Assembly (NCBI GenBank): GCA_934121905.1
Contig: CAKOVI010000010.1
Coordinates: forward strand, 13,159 to 77,158
DNA: 64,000 nt
Direction: 5' to 3'
Source: an uncultured Clostridia bacterium
GTDB lineage: Bacteria > Bacillota > Clostridia > TANB77 > CAG-508
Of this stretch, positions 27,801 to 37,951 are shown in pieces; position 1 is the stretch's first letter; the number at the start of each line of letters is the position of its first letter. The notes beneath the pieces were generated by a model. That model worked only from the letters and a program-made list of their open reading frames with translations, was not told where the DNA came from and did not search any database. A program made the translations under genes and the position numbers.

Positions 27801-28138
27801 CTTATATCCTTTCCGGATGATTTACTAAATGTTTGACCAGACTCTTTTGAAACACTGTTAGCAACTATTGTTCCCGTATTTTTGTCATAAAGTGTTTCAT
27901 ATGCCCCAACAATATGATCAGAATAACCCGAGTCACTATTAGCTTGGGAACAGCTATTCCATCCATCCTTTTCCCAAAGTCCATTTTGGTCTACGGTATG
28001 ACCTTTTACTAAATCTTTCAGACTGTAATTCCAAATATTATTAGATGTTACGTCACCCGCATAACTTTTTAATGTACAAAAGTAAGAAAGTATGAAAATA
28101 ATACAAATAATTTTTATAAATTTTCTTAATGCTTTCAT
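21863..28138 (-). CDS. Giant secreted Cna_B/SpaA-type surface protein (B2) with PPTG-type tail
   Basis: 2091 residues. Signal peptide at about 1-28 (KIICIIFILSYFCTLKSYAG). Many Ig-like Cna_B/SpaA domains follow, recognised by starts such as IVVNKVWEDNNAKDRPSS, GDLEIEKKYETGEPID, GDVIINKTGVYVNN and GDLRIEKVDENYHDLK, each ending with a YEVYETKTPRGYD-like strand; and SdrD_B-like domains such as LDGYVWVDEKDTKAN and ISGTVFEDSKDESRAD. Isopeptide bonds are likely. The C-terminus is TPPTGENRS, a membrane helix and IKKFVL: a sortase signal of PPTG type. It is 16 bases downstream of A2 and in the same operon. Likely a stalk or adhesin at the cell surface; ligand unknown. Confidence 0.88.
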   Translation of the reverse strand: MKALRKFIKIICIIFILSYFCTLKSYAGDVTSNNIWNYSLKDLVKGHTVDQNGLWEKDGWNSCSQANSDSGYSDHIVGAYETLYDKNTGTIVANSVSKESGQTFSKSSGKDIRNFAAAMSLNKNIQGVRSALMTCIKSGRLSDSDTLSSNNDDGSSYGGSSAEWEAEHEKLRDRYKNYHKLEAVDVPDKVEGKEVNIDGTDYVQMGPFKMKFGTSKLNDMTINGTSVFGQGIAKYRIAGENTVRKQFNETKPGETNAFLLNNKKFYVLMSKSKLKDIAGDASTIKVKFKQSDFSYEKGRAIICNDYNSEQGNIWYIHKTDTVKGGEVGFKVKLTDTIDIVVNKVWEDNNAKDRPSSVKVKISAGGSVIKVINGVGKTSITKTITSSGSVTFSDLKRKDDNDNLLTYTVEEVVPDGYTESYTAKSLTMKENKSVYTTTITNKKDGSGETIDTDLNVGDLLITKEGGNMSFRVWEDSPAQWITSESTGSGSCNYNRPEDELNGVKISKASESDKSSMKEIDAGSKVGSYSYTEYYDISETPHYKEVTTTVPKKDSDGNVLKDKDGKVITETKKTTEFDYYSYTYKWKTTKKECVHKETHDWLGSYKTVDGLYKIKGLYPGNYEIYETDCDKYYDLELQEGYSKTGYHSVPNIRLAATVSLAENSSKTVKLGLPESITVHNDKTRGDLEIEKKYETGEPIDAVKIAIYGEVNEGEYHYSGWLTTEGSYEDVKWKAISSIFSGSPSDPYITDDGKISITGLPVGNYMIYEVKTKSIEYALEGQGSFDGEKTLLGTATITRNQESAVQVSYAQKKRPKGDVIINKTGVYVNNQLSSPNVTEKLANVSFILSSKATDLGGWKNGNYVYIRANEKGEDIVDFTDNKDDATVFTTDSEGKVTIPGLYEDLGPYEIEEIENGEQDKYYTDPIVMKGDTTVNAPSTASLINLRSSGDLRIEKVDENYHDLKLSGGKFKLKLVSSEYAGVSNMWLGNTGFDHLAAGNTYDYYDLKSSEYLVSDVSNAMEFETDSNGEINIKKIINGTYEVYETKTPRGYDITRQDGYDPSTGMVYRGTVTIATNDNVINYQVVNKKVVNKLDGYVWVDEKDTKANTYNSLYKDNNGEKDYLKEGIQVNLIDKNTGKTMASTVTDKNGYYEFTTYSDGSDIIYWDLAHSYVEYIYNNKIIYTDDTKKDVKEYGFIVVDPFVGGQSKITINSKAQAKEITKDELLDEKLTGTEGKYPGRAVTYTSASELGFNEILKQNAEVTPNDGKQNNDDSKNTSAFLEDKLITSYYDEDRFTIDNINLGLVEKNPTTHAIDESIEYVKIVKGNYTFKYEYGEKAITEEGQEQAAPTVKFQNSAKTFTQNIYPSDIKYNAANNSKFEIDDGEKFKVYVVYKIDIQNTTTINNEDLYVEQGLYLKQLVNTYDSSRFQISGDKLAGDDDNIADDFKLWSDSGDNKTASFNIDDSNKAYKRGNEGIKPNKIESTYIQYKVTDEALNSWLDQKIKNKESTFKAAPTVSTSYAYHIYTRKDKNWKDKDTYTHETIQEKREDGALSLKWHLLDPRTISGTVFEDSKDESRADERVGDGKYNNSNEKNLTDVRVSLIDADSEDGRVAPLYDGNFSQNTETGKWTSDKQLGSVTVKENGYYELIGVVPGRYYLQFTYGNGTVKYKDLNGNEITEGDQIKTTIKGKSEPINSNYYKSTIITGSAQKANDTNASTWFLGDIQAGVNSVASDYTGTYYDAKGNVVGEENTNMINSRTTSDKELNYTTSQEKVVINARTPLMDVQFEDHNDIKISHNDVPTLPKACSGMNFGIMERPRIDIKLDKEIKNIKLTLNTATTVINGNPNEQNVSPYLSAMNKAFAKIEIPSDKLFGSYLNVTYKMTAINDSEIDYASENYYKYGDKGENKPVTTTVTKIVDYLSYAECEYKNPDQVNIKEIKNENEGECKEAVYFKPELDNSKFTKKYILTKEEKNLIPTKADSSRDKKSSTAEYILTVGRPIGDSDDDAGINNFSEIIGITNATFSPQYYSTSGNYEAGDTLRTAEGGTSEDDNTGATIVVTPPTGENRSYTMYIVAGISLIVIAGGVILIKKFVL

Positions 28139-28154
28139 TTTTCCTCCTTTCTTT

Positions 28155-31100
28155 TTATTTTAAAAATCTAATAAATAAATATGCTCCACAAGATAATACC
28201 GCAAACATAATTAGCACGATTGCTATATAGTTTAACATTGTTCCTGTACTTACACTTATAATTACATTAGCTGAACCTGTATTTTGATTAATATTTTCTA
28301 TTCCTTTTGTATTAGAACTTTCTACTATTTGAGATTTATTATTTATTAAACCTGTATTTGATTCTGTCATCGTTTTTGTTAAAGTTAATGTGATTTCTTT
28401 AGATTCCCCAGGTTTTATTATAGTATTAGCTAAACTTGAGTTGTAGAGATTTGCACCAGATTTATACCAATCAGAATTCATACTTGAATTAAATTCTAAT
28501 GTTGTTGGTAAATTATCTGATATGTTTTTAGCATATCCTTCAATCTCTCCATTATTTGTAATTTTAAATTTATATTCTATTACAACTAATGAACCTTTTA
28601 AATATTTTGATTTTATTTCTGCCTTTGCTAATGTTGTTCCTTCTTTTTGTTCATATGTATGTGTTCCACTATTATTTTTAATAATAATTTTACTAACATA
28701 TTTTTCTATTCCTAGGTCAAATTTTTGTTTATTTACTAATCCTATATTTATTCCTGTTAAATTGCTATTTACTTCTAATATGTCTGTTGCTCCAACAGTT
28801 TGTCTTTCCCCTTCAAGTGTAATTTGTTTTTCTATTGCATCTGAATTTTCATCTTCTGATGACCCATTTACCTTATAAGTTGTTGTTGTATATATTTGAT
28901 TATCAAAGAAAAATACTATAATATATTTTCCTTTAGACAAATTTAATTCATAATTACCTGTGCTGTCTGTATTTGCACTACTAGTTATTTCATTTGTTTC
29001 TGTATTTAGTGCACTCACTTTAATTTGTGATAACCTTTTTTCTTTAAAATCAATTTTACCATTTTTGTCTTCATCCACCCATACTGTTCCTGTAATATTG
29101 TATTTATTATTTTTTGAATCATTTGAATTGCTTGAATCATTTGGTGTATCTGTATTGTTTGGATTATCTGGTGTATTTGGTGTATTTGGTGTATTTGGTG
29201 TATTTGGATTGTTTGGAGTAACAGGAACACCTGAATCATTAACAGTATTAACCAAAAATTCTAATTGTTCTGAAACATAAGTTGTAATATTAGTGTCATA
29301 AGCTACTATTTTGTTTGTTACTTTTTCAGAATTTACTCCATCAACTCTTGCTGTTACTGTAATTGTTATACTTTGTCCTGGATTCAATTCTATATTTCTT
29401 AATTCTAATGTATTATTCTCAAAGTCATCAATTAAATTTTTATTGTTATTATCACGAGCCGATTTTAACTCCAATAATTCATCAATTTCGCAGTCACTAT
29501 TTATCTTTATAGCATTTTTTTCATTATTTGTAATAGTTGAAACAATATCAATTATGTCATTATTATTTAGTTTTTCATCTTTTGCAATTTCTTTTCCATC
29601 TCTTAGTGTTTTCATACTTACTTGGATATCTTTAGTCTGTTTATATATAGTTTTTTCAAATTTTGCTTGATATCCTTCATTTTCTCCTAATGTAACTTGG
29701 GCTAATATACATCCCATTACTTTAGCTTTATCCATATTCTTTGCTGACAATACAAGAGCTATTTTTTTTGTAAACTGTGATTTTAATTCTGAAACACTAA
29801 AAGTTACTATAGCTTCTCCATCTTCTGTTTTCTCTATTTTTTCATATTTTAATTCCCCAGTACTATTATCTTCATCTACAAATCTATTTGAAAACACAAA
29901 ATCATTAACATCTATCGCATTGCTTAATTCTTTACTTAGTTTAATCTTAACATAAATATTTTTCAACGTTTCATTACTTATATTAGTAATTTGTAAGTTA
30001 GAAATACAGCTTCCATTCTCAACCCATTGATAACCTTCATTTTTGCTATTATAAATGTTAACTTTAATTTTTCCTGATTCTATATTATTTTTTTGCGTTG
30101 TAACATTTACACTTAAATTGTCACTCTTATTTTCTAGGCTAATTGTTCCAAATGTTTCTGTTCCATTTAGCTTAGAATCATTTAATAAATATGTAGAAGA
30201 TTCATATGAACATTCATAAGTTGAACCATTTTTTAAACTTTCTATTTTTCCAAGATTTATTTCATTATTTTCTGTAATTTCATACCATTTACTTTTAACC
30301 TCAGTATAGTTCTCTGCATTTGTGTATTTTTTTGTTACTTTTTCAACAGTATCCCACACATATCCATTTTTCTGTACGGCTTTAACATCAATATTAGAAT
30401 AATCTTTACCAGTATTATTAGTAATTTTAATATTGTATTTTATTGTTTCTCCTTCTTTTATAGCCTCACCATCTGTAATATCATTATTTCCAATTTGAGC
30501 TGTAACTTTAACATCTAGTCCTTGATTATTTAATACATTTACATTACTATTTACATTTTGTGTTATATTAGGTTCTTCAACCTTATCACCTGTTTTTACT
30601 ATAATTTTTGAACTATTTGATTGACTTGTTCCATTCATTTCATATGTTACATCTTCTAAAATATTTCCACTTTCATTTGCCTTTAATTTATCAGGTATAC
30701 CTAAATCTGTCTTTATTGCTAAAATCTCACCTGGCTCCATAGTAGGAATTACAATTTTATACATTTTAGCATTTTCTGAGTTTTCACTCCACTCTTCATC
30801 ACTTTGTTTATCATTCAAATTATCTGAATAATATATTTTTACATTATTGTTGTTTGTACCAATTCCATTTAATGCCATATTAAATGTATTTTCACCTGCA
30901 CCTTTAGAAGGTATTTTTCCTATTAAAGTTATATTTTGAATTTGATTTTCATAGTTGTTAATTAAAGCTGTTTGTAAAGTTGCGTTCTTACCACTAGCAT
31001 TTATATCTAGTTTTCCAGAAACAGGTTCTTTATCTATTGTCTCTATACTCTCATTATTTTGGTTATATCCTAATAATTTATTATATAACATAAGTCCATA

Positions 31101-33089
31101 TTGAGACTCTAACTTCAAATCTGTTTTTATTGTTTTTTCCATATTTTTATATTCATTTGTATATTTCATTTGAACTTCAGTCATTTGGCTTGGTGTCAAT
31201 TTTCCTGTCTTAACTTCTGCTTTAAGACATATTCTTGTTCCACCTGATATATCATAATTTGTTTGTTCCCCAACAAATTGAATATTCACTTCTGTTTGAT
31301 TATTATCATTCTTATAATATGTTGCATTTTCAACCTCTAATCCATTTTTATATAATGATGCATATTGTACAGATGTAACTTCTAATTCTTTTGGAAATGT
31401 TATTACAACATTTGGGTTTTTATATAAATCTTCACTTTCATCATTTGCTAATAATGTTGCATCAACTGTTAATGTTTGGTTATCTGATAAAGTAGAAATT
31501 TTGGTTGTATCTAATTTTATATTAGCCTTTGATTCTGTCTCTTTTAGTTCTATTTTACATTCTTCTCTGTTTCCATTTACCGTTTCAAGTTCTTTTATAC
31601 CTGTAATACCATTTATTTCTTCTCTTACATAATTTGCATTTTTTATTGTCTTTATATTTTTTATATTTAAAATTCCTAAATTTACAGGATTACTTGTTTG
31701 AATTGTCAAATCATTTATGTTATTTTGATAGTTTACTACAATTTTTCCTTCTTCATTTGCTTCTGTATCTTTATTTATATTTGCAAGTATTGTTCCTGTG
31801 CTATCTTTTATTGTTATATATCCATCTTCTCCAAATATTTTCAAGAATTCATTTTTATCAATTTCAGTTTGTTTATATATAATATTTGCTATTTGTTCTG
31901 TTTCATTTTCCAAATATTTTGCTGAAATTCCTTTTATTATAATTTCTTTTGTTGTATTTAAGTAGTCAATATTTACTTTTGTAGATACCCTATAGTCTCT
32001 ATCTTCACCTGTATAAATCTTTCCTTTATAAATACTTTTTTCTTCTGTTTCTAAATCTGACGTAATTACTCCATCTATTTCTTTATCTACACTTATTGTT
32101 TGGCTTTCATTTAGAACTTTGTTATCATATGTTTCGATTATACTATCTAAAGATATTTCTTGACCATTAACATCTTTATTAGCATCTAAAATATATGTTA
32201 CTACAATTTCATCTTCTGCATTTTGTTCCCAACTTAATGCTTCTTGATTGTCATTTGCTAAATTTATTATAACTTTCTTTCCAGACTTATCATATTTATA
32301 ATTGTTTTCATTAAATTCCAAATTTTTATTTGTTGCATTTGTATATCTTGTATGTACTTTTACATCTTCAACATCATCTGGTACATTTAAAGTTATATTA
32401 GTATTTTTTACAGGGTAATTATTATTTGTAATTTTGTTGTTTATTAAAAATTGAACAATTCTTTTGTTTTCTTCATTTATTTGATAAACCTTATTTGTTA
32501 GAAGTTTTCCACTTAATTCGTTTTTAGTCTCTTCACTTGATTTCCAGTCTACTTCTACTTCTGTTTTACCATTTATTTCTATATAAGAATCTTTTTCAAT
32601 ATTTTTACTATTTACATATTTACCTTGTAATTCAACTGATGTTTTAGCATTTAAGTTTTCTACCTTTATTGTAGATTCCTTTTTAGCTTCAATTCCAAGT
32701 TTTATTGTTTTTGTAGTACCTGCATTTATTTGTTTTAACTTAACAGTGTTTCCTGAAATCTCATCTATATCTGGACTTTGGGTATCTTGCTTTATGTTAA
32801 AATTATTATTTGATAACGTTATATTCCCATTAAAATATCCTTCATTTTTTACAGATACTTCCACATAGAGATATTCATTTTGGTCGATATTTTTTTCCAA
32901 TTTATCCACCTTTTCTCCATCTTTGTTCATAAAGTATGCTGAAATATCTATATTCTCGTGGTTAGTTTTCACCACATCTAAAGCATAAGTAACTGCTGTT
33001 ACTCCAACAAATATAAAATAATATAATGTCATCGTTAATATAATTTCAATTGCGATTATTGCATTTAATTTTCTTTTTATTTTTAACAT
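28155..33089 (-). CDS. Giant surface protein with beta-sandwich repeats and C-terminal membrane helix (A2)
   Basis: 1644 residues. An N-terminal hydrophobic helix (about 10-35, IIAIEIILTMTLYYFIFVG) is followed by long regions of DUF11/CARDB-like beta-sandwich repeats (for example NNYPVKNTNITLNVPDDVEDV, NNTGKDYSNIDVKAV), a linker of PNTPNTPNTPDNPNN type near residue 1290, an SdrD_B-like domain (ITGTVWVDEDKNGKIDFKEK) and a last repeat before a C-terminal helix with tail RFLK. There is no LPXTG-like motif. It is a paralogue of A1, with the same order throughout, and precedes B2. Probably membrane-anchored and exported; function unknown. Confidence 0.85.
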   Translation of the reverse strand: MLKIKRKLNAIIAIEIILTMTLYYFIFVGVTAVTYALDVVKTNHENIDISAYFMNKDGEKVDKLEKNIDQNEYLYVEVSVKNEGYFNGNITLSNNNFNIKQDTQSPDIDEISGNTVKLKQINAGTTKTIKLGIEAKKESTIKVENLNAKTSVELQGKYVNSKNIEKDSYIEINGKTEVEVDWKSSEETKNELSGKLLTNKVYQINEENKRIVQFLINNKITNNNYPVKNTNITLNVPDDVEDVKVHTRYTNATNKNLEFNENNYKYDKSGKKVIINLANDNQEALSWEQNAEDEIVVTYILDANKDVNGQEISLDSIIETYDNKVLNESQTISVDKEIDGVITSDLETEEKSIYKGKIYTGEDRDYRVSTKVNIDYLNTTKEIIIKGISAKYLENETEQIANIIYKQTEIDKNEFLKIFGEDGYITIKDSTGTILANINKDTEANEEGKIVVNYQNNINDLTIQTSNPVNLGILNIKNIKTIKNANYVREEINGITGIKELETVNGNREECKIELKETESKANIKLDTTKISTLSDNQTLTVDATLLANDESEDLYKNPNVVITFPKELEVTSVQYASLYKNGLEVENATYYKNDNNQTEVNIQFVGEQTNYDISGGTRICLKAEVKTGKLTPSQMTEVQMKYTNEYKNMEKTIKTDLKLESQYGLMLYNKLLGYNQNNESIETIDKEPVSGKLDINASGKNATLQTALINNYENQIQNITLIGKIPSKGAGENTFNMALNGIGTNNNNVKIYYSDNLNDKQSDEEWSENSENAKMYKIVIPTMEPGEILAIKTDLGIPDKLKANESGNILEDVTYEMNGTSQSNSSKIIVKTGDKVEEPNITQNVNSNVNVLNNQGLDVKVTAQIGNNDITDGEAIKEGETIKYNIKITNNTGKDYSNIDVKAVQKNGYVWDTVEKVTKKYTNAENYTEVKSKWYEITENNEINLGKIESLKNGSTYECSYESSTYLLNDSKLNGTETFGTISLENKSDNLSVNVTTQKNNIESGKIKVNIYNSKNEGYQWVENGSCISNLQITNISNETLKNIYVKIKLSKELSNAIDVNDFVFSNRFVDEDNSTGELKYEKIEKTEDGEAIVTFSVSELKSQFTKKIALVLSAKNMDKAKVMGCILAQVTLGENEGYQAKFEKTIYKQTKDIQVSMKTLRDGKEIAKDEKLNNNDIIDIVSTITNNEKNAIKINSDCEIDELLELKSARDNNNKNLIDDFENNTLELRNIELNPGQSITITVTARVDGVNSEKVTNKIVAYDTNITTYVSEQLEFLVNTVNDSGVPVTPNNPNTPNTPNTPNTPDNPNNTDTPNDSSNSNDSKNNKYNITGTVWVDEDKNGKIDFKEKRLSQIKVSALNTETNEITSSANTDSTGNYELNLSKGKYIIVFFFDNQIYTTTTYKVNGSSEDENSDAIEKQITLEGERQTVGATDILEVNSNLTGINIGLVNKQKFDLGIEKYVSKIIIKNNSGTHTYEQKEGTTLAKAEIKSKYLKGSLVVIEYKFKITNNGEIEGYAKNISDNLPTTLEFNSSMNSDWYKSGANLYNSSLANTIIKPGESKEITLTLTKTMTESNTGLINNKSQIVESSNTKGIENINQNTGSANVIISVSTGTMLNYIAIVLIMFAVLSCGAYLFIRFLK

Positions 33090-33206
33090 TATACAATTCT
33101 CCCTTCCAGTTTTTTTGTCTAATATATTGTTGCATCTTTTTTTTTATTTTTCAATAGCCATTTTTTTTACTTTTTGTTTTATTACAAAAAAAATCTCTAA
33201 CTTAGC

Positions 33207-33215
33207 TACGGAAGG
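33207..33215 (-). promoter_or_regulatory. CCTTCCGTA motif in the A2 leader
   Basis: This 9-mer lies 118 bases before the A2 start. The same 9-mer lies 122 bases before the A1 start (43026-43034). Near it the A2 leader has three small hairpins (ACT/AGT, TAC/GTA, CTAA/TTAG). It may be a conserved leader element; I cannot match it to a known riboswitch. Confidence 0.35.
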
Positions 33216-33286
33216 TACTTTCGCAGTTTTGCATACATTTTTTGTTAAATTATTATTACATTTTTATTACATTTTTTTCGTTGCAC

Positions 33287-33323
33287 AAAAAAACGATATT
33301 CCCCTACGGAATACCGTTTTTTT
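33287..33323 (-). terminator. Terminator of the A1-B1 operon
   Basis: Stem AACGATATTCC with GGAATACCGTT around loop CCTAC, one G-U pair, flanked by runs of A and T. It lies directly after the B1 stop. Confidence 0.85.
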
Positions 33324-33324
33324 A

Positions 33325-36300
33325 TTATTTGTTTAATAGTTTTCTTTTTATGATTACAATTCCACCTGCTATAACAATTAATCCTATTGTTCCTACTATC
33401 CAATATAAATTGCTTCTATTTCCACCTGTTGGAGGTGTGATTGCAAGTTCAGTATTATCTTTTACTTTTGTCCAGTCAAAACTACTTTCTAATGTAGCTA
33501 ACTTATCAAGTTTAATTTTTGTGATTTTAGCTTCATTCGAGTATGATGTTTCATCATTTTCTGGCGATACTAAAGATGTTACTGTATAGCTTATTGTTGT
33601 CTTTTCTTTGCTTGCAAGAGATTCCCAATTTGTAATTGTTAAATTATTTGCATCATCATTTTTAACTATTTCTACCTTTTTTCCTACCTCTGTTCTTCCA
33701 TTTTCGTATGTTAATGTTTGAGACGTCTCATCTTGCTTAGAATCAAATGCATATTTAGTATCCATTGTGTCTACAACTTCTTCAACCGTTATTTTCTTTA
33801 AGTGTGCATTAGACTTATCTCCATATTTTGAATAATGTCCATAGCCTTCTGTTCCTTCGTTTTCGATGTAATCTTTAGCAGAATTATTTTCTATGCTAAC
33901 TTCATATGTTGTTGCTAATTCTGAACCATATATTAAGTCTTTTTCTATTTCCAACTTAGCATATTTGCTTCCTCCTGTAACTTTATCTAGTGCTGTTATA
34001 TAATTTGCTGTTTTATCAGTAGGATTTGCAGATACTAATGTTGTTCCTGTTTGTGTTGTAAATTTAACATTTGTTATCTTTTTGTCTACTTTTAGTTCTG
34101 TTGGTGCATTTTTTATAATACCAAAGTTAAATCCTGAATAATTTGGTTTTTGTGCTTCCTCTACATTATCTTCTTTTCCCTTTACATCTGTCTCGTTATT
34201 TATGTCGTTTTCTATAGAAATTCCAACCATTGGTGTATATGCATTGATATTCATATATCCAGATACTTCTTTTCCGTCTTTATCATATATTTTGCCATCT
34301 GTATATGTATATCCGTCTGCTTGAGCTCTTTGTATTAAATCATCTGTTGCTGTTGAATATGTTGTATTATTTAAATATTTATACCATTCAACTAATTTCT
34401 TTTGCTCTTCCGTGTATTTTGCAGGTAATGTACTTCCAATTTTTGCTATAGGGTCTTTTTCTTCCATAGCATCTTTAATTAATGTTCCAGCATTGTTGCT
34501 TTCTGTATTAATTATTGTAGATTTATAGTCATTTGATTTTATTACATCTGATGCTGGCATCATCTTTTGCTTACCATCTCCATAAGTAAATCTTATATAG
34601 TAGTATCCTGGAACTACACCATCAAATGTAAATGTTCCATCTTCTGCTGATTTTACAGTAGCTGTTGCTGTTTCTGCTTTATTATCTTTTACCTTATATA
34701 ATGTCGCAGGTGTTGACTTATCTTGGTTTAATAAATCTACTGTAACTTCACTTGCTCTATTATTTTCACCATCATCTATCATACCATTTCCAAGGTTAGT
34801 ATTTTCACTCGCGCTTTGGCTTGTTTTTGTATCTTCAAATACTTTTCCTGAAACTTTTCTACTGTCACCTATTGATAATTTCAAATATAGGTCTGCAGCT
34901 TGACGTTCTTTGCTAACTGTTTTGTGTACATAGTATTTTTTATTATTTTCTGTTGATACTGGATAAGTATTTAATCCTTTTACTCCTTCAAATGCTCTAA
35001 CATTTTCATCATGTTTCCAAGCATTATCTGTTCTTAAATACTCATGATATGCGTTTACAGTTGCTTTTGTTGGTGCATTTTTTCTTTCTGTTTCAGATAT
35101 ATTATTTTGTAATAATCTTTGTACAGCTTTTTCTTTTATCTTAAATTGGATATATGAGGTTACTGTCTCATTTTTTCCCATACCATTTTTATAAACGCTA
35201 CTTTCTGCATTTACATCATAAGTTGCTGTTCCATCTCCAGATGCTTTCCATAAAGCAAAATCTTTTTTATCTTCAGTATTTTCATCTGTACATAGAGTAT
35301 ATCTTTCTTTATCAAATGAATTTGTTAATGATTCTAAATATAGCCTCTGTTCATAATACATATTATCAACATATGTTGTATCTGTATTTGTTACATCTAT
35401 ACTGTATACTACATAAACTTGTAATTTATCTGTTGCAGTTGATTCTACAGCATTATATGCTATATCCGTTGGATATATTTTTCCAGTAAATGTTTTGCTT
35501 GTATTTTGTTCTTGTACTGTTGGCACATATTTTGAATCTGTTAATGCTGCTTCTCCATATTTATATGTGTAAGTATATCCTTTCATTTTTACTTTAATGT
35601 ATGCTAAATTTTCATCAACATTATATGTTGGGTCATGTTGATCTAATAATCCAAGATTGATGTCAGATACTTTGAATGTTGTATTATCATAATAACATGC
35701 AAGTGGTACATCTTTTAAATCTGCTTCTGATGCTGTGTTATTTTTGATTTTGTCAGATATATCTTTATTTTTATCTAGCAATTGTTTTACATCTGTTATA
35801 ACTGCATCTTTGTTTGTTATTGCTCTTCCTGGGTTTTCTCCAGTTTCACCAGTTAGATTATTATCATCAAGTTTTTGTTTTGTTATAGTATATTCTTGTG
35901 CTTTTGAGTTTATTTTTGCATTTGTTCCAACAAATGGGTCTACTGATATATAACCATATTCTTTTACTTCATTTTTTGTATCATCTGTGTATATTGTTTT
36001 ATTGTTATACATAAATTCTACATATGCATCTGCCAAATCCCAATAGTATATGTTTTTGTCTTCTTCAGATGATGCATTTTTTGTTGTAAATTTATATTCT
36101 CCATTTGCGTCTGTTTTGGTTGTTGCAAGTAAGTTTCCTTGTCCATTATATAAATTAACTGTTATTCCTTCTTTTAATTTATCGTTAGTACTTGAATCAT
36201 ATATGTTATCTGTTGTTTTGTTTGCTTTTGTATCTGGATTATCTATCCAAACTCTACCTTCAAGAGAATCCATAATTTTTTTGTTTATAGCTGTAAATTT

Positions 36301-37933
36301 AACCGTATTATTGTCTTTTCCTAGGTCTATTGTTCCTAAGTAAGCCCAATTATTTTCTTTGCTAAATGAATATGGGTCTTTTCCGTTAGCATTTTGATAA
36401 CCATCTTGTTTTGTTATATCATATCCTTCTGGTGCTTGAGATTCATAGAAATAATATGTACCAAATTTAACGCATGTTATTTTTGTTTCTCCATTTTCAT
36501 CTGTTTCAAATTCTGTTGCATCTTTTGCTGAACCATCATATTTATATGTTCCATCCTGATTTTTTACTAGCCATCCTGTATCTTTTAAATACACCTTTAT
36601 CTTTGTTCCCTTTAATTTTACTGTATCATATTTACTATCAACTTTATAAACTATTATGTCACCTGATGTTCTATCATTTTTGATTGTAACTGTATTAGTT
36701 TTGTTAACATATATTATAACCCCTGATGCCGCATTGTAATCATTTATTTTTTCTATTGTCAATTCTTTTTGTAAGTCACTTGTAGCTGCTGTCATTTCTA
36801 TTGGATTATTGTAATAGTTATTTTCAACAGATACTTCTGTTATTTCATACTCATATGTCGAGAATAATTTTGAAACTGTTGTATTTGACTTATATGTACT
36901 TGCATCTTTTATGTCATCTACATATACTTTATATCCTTGTGCATCTCCTGATACCCATTTCTTCAAGTTTTTACAATATATTTTAAACGTTGCAGGTACT
37001 GTTTCAGTTTTGTCTTCACCATCTAATTTATATTGTCCTTGTTTTTGCAATTTAATTTTTCCATATGTATATTTTATAGAAAATTTCTTTTGAGCTTCTG
37101 TGTCTTTTCCTTCTTCCATTGTAGCCGAAATTAGGTCTTGTTCAGCCTCAGCCCCAGACTCATGTTTCCATTTATTGACTGTAACAGAATACCCACTTGC
37201 TTTTGCTTTAGTATGTATAGTTATGCTTTCTAATAAGTAATCTTCTTTTAAATTTTTAACGTAGAATGTTTTGGTACTAAAATCTGTTGTTTTTAGTTCT
37301 CTAGTACACTTGCTGTCTGAATAAAATCCAATCCAATTATTTATTCCACTGTTTCCAGCTTTAAGTGTTTTTGAATATATTTTATTATCTGTAGGATTTT
37401 TCCATTCAATATCAATACTACTTACATCTCCAGATAATTCCGTTAACTTAATAGTTCCTGTTTGTCCAGTCATTGTTATCTTGCTACTTGCACTCTTAAT
37501 TGAGGCACTAGTATTAGAATATGGTACACTATCAATTTTCATTGCTTTGTCATATAATCCATTATCTGTATAATCATCTGGCCATCCAGTGTTATATGCA
37601 TATTGGTAATGCCACTTCCAAACTGCAATTTGATATATACTGTGATAATTATATCCACCATTACCCGTTTTAATTCCTTGATAAAGAATATATGCTAAAG
37701 CTCTATTAGCTTGTGAACTATCATCACTATTTATAACCTGTGATGAAACAAAATTATAATTTCCACCATTAAATGCATCTCCGACGTTCTATACAATAGT
37801 ATTCATGAGAGTTAAGTAATGCGTTAAATCCATCGAAATATACAGCTTGAACAAATGTTGATTTTAGCATAACTGCTGCCATAAATACTATTAATGTAAT
37901 TAATAACTTTTTCACTTTATTATTTTTTGTCAT
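33325..37933 (-). CDS. Giant thioester-domain adhesin with Cna_B/SpaA repeats and PPTG-type tail (B1), joined through a +1 shift at CGG
   Basis: The ATG at 37933 opens a signal peptide (KKLLITLIVFMAAVMLKSTF) and the start of a thioester domain with Cys47 in EYYCIERG. Codon 51 is CGG (37781-37783) and the zero frame stops three codons later. Skipping C gives YYCIERGDAFNGGNYNFV and runs into the long frame, with the partner glutamine in YQIAVWKWHYQY. Then follow Cna_B/SpaA domains (GDIIVYKVDSKYDTVKLKG), SdrD_B-like domains (LEGRVWIDNPDTKAN, VSGKVFEDTKTSQS) and a PPTG-type sortase tail (TPPTGGNRSNLYWIVGTIGL). The joined product is 1535 residues (4608 coding bases). Thioester adhesins bond covalently to host amines. 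Without the shift there is no signal peptide. Confidence 0.85.
37780..37783 (-). other. Putative CGGA +1 recoding site in thioester adhesin B1
   Basis: Context GAA CGT CGG AGA TGC. Skipping C gives ERGDAFNGGN. The site lies four codons after the thioester cysteine. The upstream frame has the signal peptide and ribosome site; the downstream frame has neither. Confidence 0.85.
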
Positions 37934-37951
37934 CTTTCTATCCTCCTTTCT

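Noticed and set aside
33180..33260. Cyclic-di-GMP-I riboswitch in the A2 leader
   Set aside because: A GCAAAACTGCGAAAG segment is suggestive, but the second conserved half (GGACGCAAAGC-like) is missing.
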